The notes beneath the pieces were generated by a model. It was not told the DNA's origin. It did not search any database and saw only the letters and a list, made by a program, of their open reading frames with translations. Source: Ilumatobacteraceae bacterium (GTDB lineage: Bacteria > Actinomycetota > Acidimicrobiia > Acidimicrobiales > Ilumatobacteraceae). Taken from it: DNA of 40,711 bases. Numbering within the stretch: the stretch's first letter is position 1; every line of letters starts with the position of its first letter. Where the stretch lies: positions 1 to 40,711 of the forward strand of contig JAFMJR010000008.1 in assembly GCA_017853385.1 (NCBI GenBank), in the 5' to 3' direction. Position numbers and translations under genes: made by a program. Positions 1 to 8,993 of this stretch are shown one piece after another.

Positions 1-411
1 GTAGGAGTGCACGATCGGCAGCTGGACCCAAAGGGTCGCTTGGCTTTGCCTGCATCGTTTCGCCCTCGTTTAGAACCCCGCTGTTTCTTGTCCATTGGAC
101 GTGACAAGTGCGTCGACATTTTGACTTCTGAGGCATTTGAGGCCGCAGCACGCGAGTCGATGGAAAAGGTGCGTAAAGGCGAAATGTCGCTGAACCAACA
201 ACGCGCTCAGGCGAGCAACACCTTTGAGGTCTCCATCGACGCCCAGGGTCGCATCAACATCGAAGAGAAGCTCCGTGAATACGCCGGGCTCACACTGAAC
301 TCACGCGTTGTTGTGAGTGGTTCCTTTGATCGCGTTGAAATCTGGGATCCAGCACGCCACGAGCGCGTGGTGTTGCAGGGCATCGAGCAAATCGCCGGAT
401 CAGGCGAGTAG
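1..411 (+). CDS. mraZ: Transcriptional regulator MraZ (5' end cut by window)
   Basis: MraZ is a DNA-binding protein of the AbrB/SpoVT fold that controls the dcw cluster from its first position. Two DxxxR-type half motifs are visible: DPKGR near the N-terminus and DAQGR about 75 residues later, as expected for the tandem MraZ fold. The reading frame is open to base 1 and reads V-G-V-H before DRQLDPKGR. Family members usually begin M-F-x-G, so the real start most likely lies one or two codons before the window and the GTG at position 7 is internal. Its own promoter and MraZ-binding repeats would be upstream and out of sight. It is followed by rsmH after a structured 221-nt gap. Confidence 0.95.
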   Translation, partial: VGVHDRQLDPKGRLALPASFRPRLEPRCFLSIGRDKCVDILTSEAFEAAARESMEKVRKGEMSLNQQRAQASNTFEVSIDAQGRINIEEKLREYAGLTLNSRVVVSGSFDRVEIWDPARHERVVLQGIEQIAGSGE

Positions 412-466
412 CGAGAAAGGAGAACATCGAACACACACTTTTCGCAGGCGCTTGATATCAAACGCT

Positions 467-586
467 TCGCTGTACTGCAGTCCCTCGGTTAGCAAGATGG
501 ACAGCCCCAACTCCGCCCGCTTCCATTTCGTCGAATCGGGGAGACATCCCGACGACAACGCCGGCCGGGGGGCTGCAGTACAGCGA
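467..586 (+). promoter_or_regulatory. Structured leader RNA between mraZ and rsmH (possible mraW RNA motif)
   Basis: Bases 467-480 are a perfect reverse complement of 573-586 (14 bp). Pairing continues through 481-490 with 563-572 using G-C pairs and four G-U wobbles, giving a stem of 22-24 bp. Inside it, 530-533 plus 536-540 pair with 548-556, leaving a two-base bulge at 534-535 and a 7-nt loop at 541-547. An alternative pairing, 511-515 with 537-541, would exclude that inner hairpin. G-U pairs favour a function as RNA over a DNA palindrome. A conserved RNA called the mraW motif is known from the 5' leaders of mraW (rsmH) in Actinobacteria; the position fits, but I could not test the match to that family. 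Confidence 0.7.
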
Positions 587-610
587 GGTAGATACACAAG
601 ATGTAATTGC

Positions 611-630
611 GAAGTCAGTTCGAAGACTTC
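611..630 (+). promoter_or_regulatory. Hairpin just before the rsmH start codon
   Basis: GAAGTC (611-616) pairs with GACTTC (625-630), a 6-bp stem with an 8-nt loop. It ends 2 nt before the ATG at 633 and occupies the place of a Shine-Dalgarno site, none of which is visible. It could influence translation of rsmH together with the larger leader structure. The stem is short, so chance is possible. Confidence 0.35.
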
Positions 631-632
631 TT

Positions 633-1586
633 ATGAATCTCGCAACAACAGACTCAACGTTTAATCACGATCCAGTAATGGCCAACGAAATTGTTGAATT
701 GTTCGGCGCTGTTCCTCACGGAGTAGTGGTTGATGCAACTTTGGGTGGAGCAGGGCACACCATGCGACTGCTTGAAACGTACCCGTGGATGAGCGTTCTT
801 GGTATTGACCAGGATCCGATGGCAATTGAACATGCACGCAGCGTGGCGCCAAAGTTTTCGGGTCGACTCATGGTTCAGCAGGGTCGCTTTGATGGTGTTG
901 CTGAGTATTTGCGAATTCATGATGTTGCAAAGATTTCAGGTGCCCTGTTTGATCTGGGAGTTTCTTCACCTCAGTTTGATGAAGCAGATCGTGGATTTTC
1001 ATACCGCAATGACGGACCACTCGATATGCGAATGGATACTACGCAAAGCTTTAGCGCTGTCGATGTAGTGAACGGTTATGAGGTTCAACAACTAGCCGAC
1101 GTACTGCGAAACAATGCTGATGAACGTTTTGCGTTTCGTATTGCAAAAGCAATCGTTGCTGCTCGTCCTGTGAAGACAACAGTTGAATTGGCTGAGATTG
1201 TGGCAAGTGCAATTCCGGCGCCTGCGCGCAGAACTGGTGGGCATCCAGCAAAGCGAACATTTCAAGCGATTCGAATTGAAGTGAACAAGGAACTCGAGAT
1301 TTTGCCTAAAGCAATTTCTGAAGCGATTGCCGCAACCGAAATTGGTGGTCGCATTGCCGTGCTGTCGTATCACTCGGGCGAGGATCGCATTGTTAAGCAA
1401 GCATTCCGCGATGCGGAAACCAACCCGTCAATTGCCACTATTGCGTCGCCATTTCAACACCATTCATCGGCAGGCAAGTTGGTGAAAAAGGTTCGAGTTG
1501 CCGAGCACGCTTCGGCTGAAGAAATCGCAAGAAACCCTCGCGCATCATCTGCGCGTTTACGGGTAATTGAAAAGGTCGGCTGCTGA
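633..1586 (+). CDS. rsmH: 16S rRNA (cytosine(1402)-N(4))-methyltransferase RsmH
   Basis: RsmH (MraW) methylates N4 of C1402 in the decoding centre of 16S rRNA with S-adenosylmethionine. The 317-residue protein has the family start FNHDPV near residue 10, the SAM-binding stretch DATLGGAGHT at residues 34-43, and the family motifs DLGVSSPQFD, GPLDMRMD and LSYHSGEDRIVK in order. The length is normal. ATG 633 is the first in-frame start that keeps the N-terminal family motif; no Shine-Dalgarno is visible, and the leader hairpins precede it. The gene ends 1 nt before the next start. Confidence 0.96.
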   Translation: MNLATTDSTFNHDPVMANEIVELFGAVPHGVVVDATLGGAGHTMRLLETYPWMSVLGIDQDPMAIEHARSVAPKFSGRLMVQQGRFDGVAEYLRIHDVAKISGALFDLGVSSPQFDEADRGFSYRNDGPLDMRMDTTQSFSAVDVVNGYEVQQLADVLRNNADERFAFRIAKAIVAARPVKTTVELAEIVASAIPAPARRTGGHPAKRTFQAIRIEVNKELEILPKAISEAIAATEIGGRIAVLSYHSGEDRIVKQAFRDAETNPSIATIASPFQHHSSAGKLVKKVRVAEHASAEEIARNPRASSARLRVIEKVGC

Positions 1587-1587
1587 G

Positions 1588-2079
1588 ATGGCGTTAGCGA
1601 TCAACACCGAGAGGGTGCCACAGCGGCAGCCACGCGGTAGTCAATCGATACCCCCTGAACGCCATCTCACAGTCATACCAGGCACATCCAAGCGAACGAT
1701 TGTGTTTTTCAGCGCAATGGTGCTCGGGTTGTTCGTGGTGGTCTCATCGGTGATTGGTTTGCAGGCTTACATTGCTGGTCAGCAATTGAAACTGGACCGC
1801 TTGACGAGTGAGATTTCACTGGCTCGTCATTATCACGACGAGCTTCGTCAGCAGCGTGCTGCATTGCTTGCACCGGAATACCTGCGCGAACAAGCCAAGG
1901 CGATGATGATGACACCAGGTCTTGGTTCGAAGTTTGCAGAGATCCCTCAAGACGTAGTTGCCTCTGTGGTGATCTCAACAGGAAAAATGAATCCTGAATT
2001 TGCAAACCCTTCACAAATTGCATCACTAAATCCGATTGCAAATCTTGGAACTAACGCAGGTGAGGAGGTGCTGCCGTGA
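1588..2079 (+). CDS. ftsL: FtsL-like septum-formation initiator protein
   Basis: This is a small bitopic membrane protein in the usual place of ftsL, between rsmH and ftsI. From ATG 1588 it has about 35 cytoplasmic residues rich in R, P and Q, one transmembrane helix (residues about 39-60), then an extracellular heptad-like stretch (QQLKLDRLTSEI...) expected to form a coiled coil with FtsB/DivIC, and a low-complexity C-terminus. FtsL-type proteins recruit and activate FtsW/FtsI at the septum. Sequence conservation is weak in this family, so the call rests on topology and position. A TTG at 1567 would give a longer form overlapping rsmH; the ATG one base after the rsmH stop is preferred. Confidence 0.8.
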   Translation: MALAINTERVPQRQPRGSQSIPPERHLTVIPGTSKRTIVFFSAMVLGLFVVVSSVIGLQAYIAGQQLKLDRLTSEISLARHYHDELRQQRAALLAPEYLREQAKAMMMTPGLGSKFAEIPQDVVASVVISTGKMNPEFANPSQIASLNPIANLGTNAGEEVLP

Positions 2080-3947
2080 GTATTGCCGCAGGTTCGCGTG
2101 GGCGACGCCAAGAGCCGGTACGTGCAACAGATGTTGCGCGCGCAGCAGCTCGCCAAACGGTGCGCACGTTTACTGAAGACTTAAAGCCAGGAAAAATCGG
2201 CCATCGATTGTTTTACATTCGCATGGTGGTGTCGCTGTTGCTGGCAGCAATGTTGCTGCGCACTGGCTACCTGCAAACGGTTGGATCGGGTCAGTATCGC
2301 GAAGCCAGCGTTGCACAGCGCACACGAGTGCGAACGATCATTGCAGAGCGAGGTTCGATTCTTGACCGCAATGGTCTTGAACTCGCAATTCCGGTTCCAC
2401 TGCGCACTGTGTTCGCGGATCCGCGTGAAGTAGAAGATGCAATCGGGACTGCACGTGCAATTGCGGCAACTCTTGCCTTGTCTCCAGAAGACGAAGTTGC
2501 ACTTGCTGAAAAGTTGCAAGATAAGACGCGAAGTTTTCTATATATTGCACGCCAAACAACTCAAGAAATTGCAGATTCGCTTCTTGCATTGGAATTGCCT
2601 GGCGTTTCTGCCTACAACGAAGCAGGTCGTGAGTTAACTAGCGACGGATTGCGAGCATTAGTTGGTCGTACCGATCCAGATGGTGCAGGAACTGCCGGAC
2701 TTGAAATGCAGTTTGACATGTTGCTTGCAGGAGTCAATGGTCGACTAGTTCGTGAAGTAAGCGCTAAGGGCCAGTCCATTCCAGCAACTCAAGACAACAG
2801 TGTTCCTGCGATACCAGGCAAAACGTTGGTTACTACCATCGATCGCAATATCCAGTTTCAAGTTGATGGAATCTTGGCGCAACAAATTGCTCGTCTGCAG
2901 GCACGTAGCGGCACAGCAATCGTGATGGACAGCGCGACTGGTGAGATTTTTGCCATGTCAACCCTGCGTCTAAACGAAGATGGCACGTACTCTGCAGATT
3001 CTGGAAATATCGCTGCGGTAGAAGCAAACGAACCAGGTTCGGTGGCAAAGGTGTTCAGCATTGCTGCTGCCATCAATGAAGGGAAGGTAGATGCATCTAC
3101 TTCCTTCAAAGTTCCACCAGTGTTCATCGCTAACGAAGGCACCAAATGGCAGCAGCCAATTAAGGATGCATATCCACACGGCATTGAAGACATGACAGTT
3201 CGCAAGATCATCGTTGATTCGTCGAACGTGGGAACGTTGATGGTGGGGCAGACCATTGGTCCCGACAAATTGCACGACTACCTGAAGTCGTTTGGGTTTG
3301 GTGCGAAGACACCGATTGATTTCCCGGGAGAAACAAAAGGGATTTTGCAGTCAGCAGATAAATGGGCTGGTGCAAAGAAGTTCACGACTTCGTATGGATA
3401 CGGCTACTCAACTACTGCGCTGCAGCTAATTGCAGGCGTGAATGTGGTTGCAAACAACGGAAACTATGTTGCGCCACGTTTAGTGACAGCGACAGTGACC
3501 AAAGATGGCTTGAACGAAGCTATTGCGCCAACTGAACAACATGCGGTAATCACACCAGAGACTGCGGCAATCATGCGATCGCTGATGTCAGATGTGGTGT
3601 GCTTCGGCACGGCAACACTTGGAAAAGTTCCTGGCATGACTGTTGCAGGAAAAACTGGCACCGCCTACAAGCGTCAGGAAAATGGAACCTATGTTGCAGA
3701 TGACGGTTCGCGTTCGTACTTTGCAAGCTTCGTAGGGTTCATTCCTGCACAGCAACCACGTTTTACCGTTTTGGTTTCAATTGACGAGCCAAACGCAGAT
3801 TCAATGGATCGCTTCGGTGGAACTGCAGCAGCGCCTGTGTTTGCAAACATCGCTCAAGTGTTGATTAACGAACTTGATATTCGACCAGACGCAGCCGATC
3901 TTGGCTGTCCAAAAGAGCGTCCAGCAGAGCTCGGGCCAAAGCACTAA
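2076..3947 (+). CDS. ftsI: Septal peptidoglycan transpeptidase FtsI (class B PBP, PBP3)
   Basis: FtsI cross-links septal peptidoglycan and works with FtsW. The 623-residue protein has a basic cytoplasmic N-terminus, one transmembrane helix (about residues 48-66), a PBP dimerisation domain (ERGSILDRNG and following) and a transpeptidase domain. All three active-site motifs are present: S322-V-A-K325, S382-S-N384 and K526-T-G528. No PASTA domains follow the transpeptidase domain. GTG 2076 overlaps the stop of the ftsL-like gene by 4 nt, indicating translational coupling. Confidence 0.96.
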   Translation: MSIAAGSRGRRQEPVRATDVARAAARQTVRTFTEDLKPGKIGHRLFYIRMVVSLLLAAMLLRTGYLQTVGSGQYREASVAQRTRVRTIIAERGSILDRNGLELAIPVPLRTVFADPREVEDAIGTARAIAATLALSPEDEVALAEKLQDKTRSFLYIARQTTQEIADSLLALELPGVSAYNEAGRELTSDGLRALVGRTDPDGAGTAGLEMQFDMLLAGVNGRLVREVSAKGQSIPATQDNSVPAIPGKTLVTTIDRNIQFQVDGILAQQIARLQARSGTAIVMDSATGEIFAMSTLRLNEDGTYSADSGNIAAVEANEPGSVAKVFSIAAAINEGKVDASTSFKVPPVFIANEGTKWQQPIKDAYPHGIEDMTVRKIIVDSSNVGTLMVGQTIGPDKLHDYLKSFGFGAKTPIDFPGETKGILQSADKWAGAKKFTTSYGYGYSTTALQLIAGVNVVANNGNYVAPRLVTATVTKDGLNEAIAPTEQHAVITPETAAIMRSLMSDVVCFGTATLGKVPGMTVAGKTGTAYKRQENGTYVADDGSRSYFASFVGFIPAQQPRFTVLVSIDEPNADSMDRFGGTAAAPVFANIAQVLINELDIRPDAADLGCPKERPAELGPKH

Positions 3948-3949
3948 CC

Positions 3950-5401
3950 ATGGGTGCTTCGCCGGCCGCGACCGGTCAAATGGCGTTGAGCCATTTGGTG
4001 ACGAATTCCCGTATCGCCGAGCACGGAATTACGTTTGAATTTTCTGGTGGAGATGCGCAAATTTGCGACGTCACACATGATTCAAAACAAGTAATACCTG
4101 GTGCATTGTTCTGTTGCATTCGCGGAGCAACATTTGATGGCCATGAATTTGCTCGAGCAGCTGTTGAAGCAGGTGCATCGGCAATTGTCGTCGACCATGC
4201 ATTAGCAATTGATATTCCACAGTTGATTGTGAGCGATGTGCGCGGAGCAATGGGGTACTTGGCTGCCGGGTTACGTGATTTTCCGAGCAAACGCATGCAC
4301 GTAGTGGGCATTACAGGCACCAATGGCAAGACAACCACGGCGCACCTGCTTGCAGAAATATTGAGAGCACACGGGTGGAACACTGAGGTATTCGGAACGC
4401 TGACAGGCGGAAGAACTACTTCGGAAGCTTCGGACTTGCAGCGAAATCTGGCTAGTTGCAAATCGCGTGGAATTCAAGCAGTAGTGATGGAAGTAACTTC
4501 ACACGCTCTTGAATTGCAGAGAGTAAACGGAACAACCTTTGAAGTTGCGGTATTTACCAACCTCTCACAAGACCACTTAGATTTCCATGGGACGTTTGAG
4601 AAGTATTTTGCAGCTAAGGCAAAACTGTTTACTAATCAGTATTCGCTACAAGCAGTGGTGAATCGTGATGATGTCCACGGAAAGTTGTTGCTCGACACGA
4701 TCACCATTGATGCTGTTTCGTTTGGCCTTTCAGATATCAGCAATGTGTCAGTAGATGCACGCCATCATGAGTACGAAATTGCGGGTACGAAAATTTCGGT
4801 GAACTTGGGTGGACATTTCAACGTGATGAATTCACTTGCGGCTGTGAATGCGGCACAAGCCTTAGGAGTTCCGCTTAATGAAATTTCACGCGGTTTAGCA
4901 AATGCATCTGCGGTAGCTGGTCGTTTTGAGTCAATCAGCGCAGGACAAGATTTTGACGTCATCGTTGATTACGCGCACACGCCAGATGCGTTGACGAGGG
5001 TGCTCAATTCTGCGCGTTCGATGATGCAGGGAAACTCGCAATTGATTGTGGTGTTTGGCTGCGGTGGAGACCGTGATATGGACAAGCGCGCCAAGATGGG
5101 GGAGATCGCAGCAATGCTTGCCGATGCAGTGGTGATCACCTCAGACAACCCTCGCTCTGAGTCAGCAGCAGATATTGCAATGCAAATCAATGCTGGAGTG
5201 AGGGACTCGGATTCGCATAAAGTGCTTGGCACCGAATTGGATCGTCGAGCCGCAATAGGTAAGGCAATATCCATTGCTAAAACCGGAGATGTTGTTGTGA
5301 TTGCTGGAAAGGGTCACGAGAGCACTCAAACCATTGGCACAGAAGTTTTTCCATTTAGCGATGCGCAGGTCGCTCGCGAACTATTAGGAGTCCATTCATG
5401 A
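3950..5401 (+). CDS. murE: UDP-MurNAc-L-Ala-D-Glu:meso-diaminopimelate ligase MurE
   Basis: MurE adds the third residue of the peptidoglycan stem peptide in the cytoplasm, using ATP. The 483-residue protein has the N-terminal UDP-binding domain, the P-loop GTNGKTTT, the DHLDFHGT motif and a C-terminal domain. The motif D399-N-P-R402 is the known signature for meso-diaminopimelate instead of lysine, so an A1-gamma type wall is expected. It starts 2 nt after the ftsI stop. The next gene is mraY and overlaps it directly; the usual murF in between is absent. The length is that of MurE alone, so this is not a MurE-MurF fusion. Confidence 0.95.
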   Translation: MGASPAATGQMALSHLVTNSRIAEHGITFEFSGGDAQICDVTHDSKQVIPGALFCCIRGATFDGHEFARAAVEAGASAIVVDHALAIDIPQLIVSDVRGAMGYLAAGLRDFPSKRMHVVGITGTNGKTTTAHLLAEILRAHGWNTEVFGTLTGGRTTSEASDLQRNLASCKSRGIQAVVMEVTSHALELQRVNGTTFEVAVFTNLSQDHLDFHGTFEKYFAAKAKLFTNQYSLQAVVNRDDVHGKLLLDTITIDAVSFGLSDISNVSVDARHHEYEIAGTKISVNLGGHFNVMNSLAAVNAAQALGVPLNEISRGLANASAVAGRFESISAGQDFDVIVDYAHTPDALTRVLNSARSMMQGNSQLIVVFGCGGDRDMDKRAKMGEIAAMLADAVVITSDNPRSESAADIAMQINAGVRDSDSHKVLGTELDRRAAIGKAISIAKTGDVVVIAGKGHESTQTIGTEVFPFSDAQVARELLGVHS

Positions 5402-6444
5402 TCGCAGTCTTAATTGCTGGTGCTGTAGGCATGCTCGTTTCGTTGGCGGCTACTCGCGCATTGATCTCGTTTTTCCAGCGCTTAGGGAAGGGTCAACCAA
5501 TTCTTGGTGCCGAAGATCATGGCCCTGTTCACCAAATGGCAAAACAAGGAACTCCAACCATGGGTGGCATCGCAATCTTGCTTGCCGGATTTTTTGGTTG
5601 GTTAGTTGCGCACTTGCGAGATGGGTTGCCATTTTCGGATCAGGCAGCAGTCATTTGGCTCACGGTTTTTGTGCTCGCTGGAATTGGATTTCTTGACGAT
5701 TATCTGAAAGTTCAACGTCAACACAATCGCGGAATTTTCTGGAAGAAAAAGGGTTGGATCACCTTTGGCATAACTGGTCTGCTGATGTTCGTGCTCGCGT
5801 CAACAACTGGTGTTGCTCAGACCATTTCATTTACTCGTGCATTGAGCCCAGGTTGGGAACTGTCTGGCCCATTGTTCATTGTGTGGACTGCGGTAATGGT
5901 GTGGAGCACTACGAACGCAGTAAATGTGACCGACGGACTCGACGGTCTTGCTGCTGGTTCTGCATTGTTTGGTTTTTTGGCGTTCACCATCATCGCGTAT
6001 TGGGCGTTTAGAAATCCGCGCATCTACGACATCGTGAACCCGCTTGATCTTGCGGTGTTGTCAGCTGCACTTGCTGGTGCCTGTGGAGGATTCTTGTGGT
6101 GGAATGCGGCTCCAGCGCGAATCTTCATGGGTGATGTGGGAGCGCTCGGACTGGGCGCTGCACTCGGAACTCTTGCCGTGACCACTAATACGCATCTCAT
6201 GCTGCCAATCATTTGTGGCATCAATGTTTTTGAAGCGGGTTCAGTAGCAGTTCAGATGGGAGTGTTTAAAGCATCAGGTCGCAAGAAGCGCCTATTGAAA
6301 ATGTCGCCAATTCATCATCACTTTGAACTGAGTGGTTGGCCAGAAACTACGGTCATCATTCGATTCTGGATTATTTCTGGAATCTGTGTTGCAACCGCAG
6401 TTGCAATCTTTATCGCCGACTTCACTAATCAGGTATCACGATGA
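5398..6444 (+). CDS. mraY: Phospho-MurNAc-pentapeptide transferase MraY
   Basis: MraY moves phospho-MurNAc-pentapeptide from UDP to undecaprenyl phosphate, making lipid I at the inner face of the membrane. The 348-residue protein has about ten hydrophobic segments. Catalytic and binding motifs are intact: D100-D101 (LDDYLK), NVTDGLDGLA with D179, FMGDVG with D246, and the HHH motif at 306-308 (SPIHHHFE). The start overlaps the murE stop by 4 nt (ATGA) and the end overlaps murD in the same way, so the three are one translationally coupled unit. Confidence 0.97.
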   Translation: MIAVLIAGAVGMLVSLAATRALISFFQRLGKGQPILGAEDHGPVHQMAKQGTPTMGGIAILLAGFFGWLVAHLRDGLPFSDQAAVIWLTVFVLAGIGFLDDYLKVQRQHNRGIFWKKKGWITFGITGLLMFVLASTTGVAQTISFTRALSPGWELSGPLFIVWTAVMVWSTTNAVNVTDGLDGLAAGSALFGFLAFTIIAYWAFRNPRIYDIVNPLDLAVLSAALAGACGGFLWWNAAPARIFMGDVGALGLGAALGTLAVTTNTHLMLPIICGINVFEAGSVAVQMGVFKASGRKKRLLKMSPIHHHFELSGWPETTVIIRFWIISGICVATAVAIFIADFTNQVSR

Positions 6445-7790
6445 CCCAACGCCCAAGCGCAACCTTTGTGTTTGGGTTGGCGATAGCGGGGCGTGCAGTT
6501 GCTTCGGCTCTGCGTGATAGTGGAGCAACTGTTTATGTAGGCGATGACAAGCTAAACGATGATCATCGTGCGTTTGCTCAAGCAATTGGTGCGCATCTTG
6601 TTGAACACTCAACGAGTGATGCATTCGCCCAAGTTATGCGCGAAGTTGATGTGCTTGCTCCGGCACCTGGTGTGCCTGAAAATCATGCGGTCATTCACTG
6701 CGCGCGTGAGTTTGGTGTACAAATTCAATCTGAAATTGAAATTGGATATCGAATGGAAAGCAAGCGTCTCGGGGGCCCGCGTCCAATGCTTGCGATCACC
6801 GGCACTGATGGAAAGACGACAACAACATTGTTGGTGAACGCCATTCTTGAAGCAGCGGGAATTAGTTGTCAAGCAGTAGGCAATACCGAGGTTCCACTGA
6901 TTGAGGCATTGCAATCTGATGCGCAAGCATTTTCAGTCGAATGCTCTAGCTTTCGACTTGAGTACACAGAACAATTTCGCGCGTTGGCTTCTGCGTGGCT
7001 CAATATCGCGCCAGACCATTTGGATTGGCATAGCAACTATCAGCGATATTTCGATGCAAAGGCAAAGATGTGGGCGAATTGCCTACCAAGTGACATTGCA
7101 GTAGCTCCAATTGACGACGTAAACATTTGCAATGTTGCTCGCGCAAGTGCTGCTCGAGTGGTCACATTTGGTGCGGTAGACGGGGACTATCGAGTAGTTG
7201 GAGATGAATTGTGTGGCCCACGAGGCGCGATTATGAAGGTTTCGCAGATGAAGCGATCGTTGCCACACGATGTCACCAATGCGTTGGCGGCTGCAGCTGT
7301 GTGTTTAGAAAGTGGACTAGTAGAGCCGAAGCACGTAGCGGATGCGCTTGAGCACTTTGAGAATGCGCCCCACCGTATTCAATTTGTTGCCGAATCGAAT
7401 GGAGTGCGTTGGTACAACGATTCAAAAGCAACTAGTCCGCACGCTGCAAGTGTTGCATTGCGTGCCTTTGACAGCATTGTGCTTATCGCTGGTGGAAAAA
7501 ATAAAGGTTTAGACCTTTCTCAAATGGCGTGCGAGCCACAGCGAATGCGTGCTGTTGTTGCCACAGGAGCGTCTGCCAATGAAATAGAGGCAGCATTTTC
7601 AGGGGTTTGTCCTGTACTGAAAGCAAACACCATGAAGGAAGCCGTAACTCATGCGCAGAGCGTTGCACAGAGTGGCGACGTCGTCGTGCTTTCGCCGGGA
7701 TGCACCAGTTACGACTGGTACTCAAACTACGGTGAACGTGGTGATGACTTCATGAAAATCGTGCGCGAATTATTAGGAAACCGTCACTAG
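6441..7790 (+). CDS. murD: UDP-MurNAc-L-alanine:D-glutamate ligase MurD
   Basis: MurD adds D-glutamate to UDP-MurNAc-L-Ala in the cytoplasm. The 449-residue protein has an N-terminal nucleotide-binding domain (GLAIAGRAVASAL), the P-loop GTDGKTTTT starting at residue 121, the APDHLDWH motif and a C-terminal domain with NDSKATSP and LSPGCTSYD. The Asp in GTDGKT replaces the more common Asn and should be tolerated. It overlaps mraY by 4 nt. Confidence 0.96.
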   Translation: MTQRPSATFVFGLAIAGRAVASALRDSGATVYVGDDKLNDDHRAFAQAIGAHLVEHSTSDAFAQVMREVDVLAPAPGVPENHAVIHCAREFGVQIQSEIEIGYRMESKRLGGPRPMLAITGTDGKTTTTLLVNAILEAAGISCQAVGNTEVPLIEALQSDAQAFSVECSSFRLEYTEQFRALASAWLNIAPDHLDWHSNYQRYFDAKAKMWANCLPSDIAVAPIDDVNICNVARASAARVVTFGAVDGDYRVVGDELCGPRGAIMKVSQMKRSLPHDVTNALAAAAVCLESGLVEPKHVADALEHFENAPHRIQFVAESNGVRWYNDSKATSPHAASVALRAFDSIVLIAGGKNKGLDLSQMACEPQRMRAVVATGASANEIEAAFSGVCPVLKANTMKEAVTHAQSVAQSGDVVVLSPGCTSYDWYSNYGERGDDFMKIVRELLGNRH

Positions 7791-7794
7791 GAGG
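7789..7794 (+). promoter_or_regulatory. Strong Shine-Dalgarno site for ftsW
   Basis: AGGAGG begins inside the murD stop region and lies 5 nt before the ATG at 7800. It is one of only three strong Shine-Dalgarno sites noticed in the window and fixes the ftsW start. Confidence 0.85.
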
Positions 7795-7799
7795 TCGAC

Positions 7800-8990
7800 A
7801 TGGCAACAAACGTTTCAACTTCTCTCACACCTGCGCAGCGCCGACGTGCAGTACTCGATAAGCGTGGTGTCGGATCTGCTCGTCGTCTCACCTCTGCAGC
7901 GCCGACAAAAGTTTTTTGGGGAATTCTTGCGGTAACCACATTGCTCACCGTGTTTGGTCTCATGATGGTGCTTTCCGCAACATCAATCGAGGCAGTAAAC
8001 CGCGGCGGTTCGCCATGGGCAATGTTTCAAAAGCAATTGATGTGGGCGATCTTTGGTCTGTTCGCGGGTTGGGCCACATATCGCATGCCGTATCACCAGT
8101 GGCATGGCATCGCGAAGTATGCGCTGTGGGCTTCATATGGGTTAATGGTGTTGCCACGTGTTCCTGGTGTAGGTCTTGAAATCAACGGAGCACGTGCGTG
8201 GGTTGCACTTGGACCGATTCGCTTTCAGCCATCTGAGGTGTTGAAGGTGACTCTGCTGTTGTATTGCGCAAGCGTGCTGTCACGTAGGCGTAAAGAAATT
8301 GCTAATTGGGAACGTTCGTTGAAGCCCGTCATGACAGCGTGGGCGGTAACTGTTGCGTTGTGCATGTTCTTGCAACGAGACTTGGGCGCCGCAATTGTGT
8401 TCACCTGCATTGTTATGGCAACGCTATTTATTGCCGGCGCTCCAATCCGTTGGATGGGTGGCATGGTTACGACTTTCGGCGTTGTTTCGTTTTTTCTCAT
8501 CATGGCAAGTTCGCGGTTGCAGCATCGCTTCTTTGCGTTTTTGGATTTAGAAGGCAACAAAGGACATTGGGCCTATCAGGTATGGCAATCGGTATTGAGT
8601 ATTGCTAACGGTGGAATTGCTGGAGTTGGAGTAGGTCAGGGAACAGGTAAATGGGGGTATGTTCCCCTAGCTCACAGTGACTTTATTTTCGCCATCATCG
8701 CAGAAGAGTTTGGACTCATCGGCACTGTCAGTGTTATTGGTGGGTTTATGGTGTTGCTCACGCTTGGGATGCAAGCAGCACGTGGTGCGCGTGATCATTA
8801 TGGCGCGCTACTTGCCGGTGGAATTACTTCATGGTTGTGCGTACAAGCGCTCATCAATATCGGAGGCGTTATCGGCGCAATGCCAGTAACCGGACTCACA
8901 CTTCCATTGTTGTCATATGGCGGATCGTCGCTATTTATGACAATGGCGGCTGTAGGTCTGTTGCTGAATGTTGCGCGTAATATGAAGTAG
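7800..8990 (+). CDS. ftsW: Septal peptidoglycan polymerase FtsW (SEDS family)
   Basis: FtsW polymerises lipid II into glycan strands at the septum with FtsI as its transpeptidase partner. The 396-residue protein has a basic cytoplasmic N-terminus of about 40 residues and roughly ten membrane segments. SEDS features visible are QRDLGAAIVF, the loop GVGVGQGTGKWGYVPLAHSD with IIAEEFGLIG, and the C-terminal stretch MPVTGLTLPLLSYGGSS. The start is set by AGGAGG at 7789-7794. It sits between murD and murG as is usual for the cluster. Confidence 0.96.
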   Translation: MATNVSTSLTPAQRRRAVLDKRGVGSARRLTSAAPTKVFWGILAVTTLLTVFGLMMVLSATSIEAVNRGGSPWAMFQKQLMWAIFGLFAGWATYRMPYHQWHGIAKYALWASYGLMVLPRVPGVGLEINGARAWVALGPIRFQPSEVLKVTLLLYCASVLSRRRKEIANWERSLKPVMTAWAVTVALCMFLQRDLGAAIVFTCIVMATLFIAGAPIRWMGGMVTTFGVVSFFLIMASSRLQHRFFAFLDLEGNKGHWAYQVWQSVLSIANGGIAGVGVGQGTGKWGYVPLAHSDFIFAIIAEEFGLIGTVSVIGGFMVLLTLGMQAARGARDHYGALLAGGITSWLCVQALINIGGVIGAMPVTGLTLPLLSYGGSSLFMTMAAVGLLLNVARNMK

Positions 8991-8993
8991 GTC

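Noticed and set aside
317-664. 115-residue open frame across the mraZ end and the rsmH leader
   Set aside because: It overlaps mraZ and rsmH, has no family features, and the interval is better explained by RNA structure.
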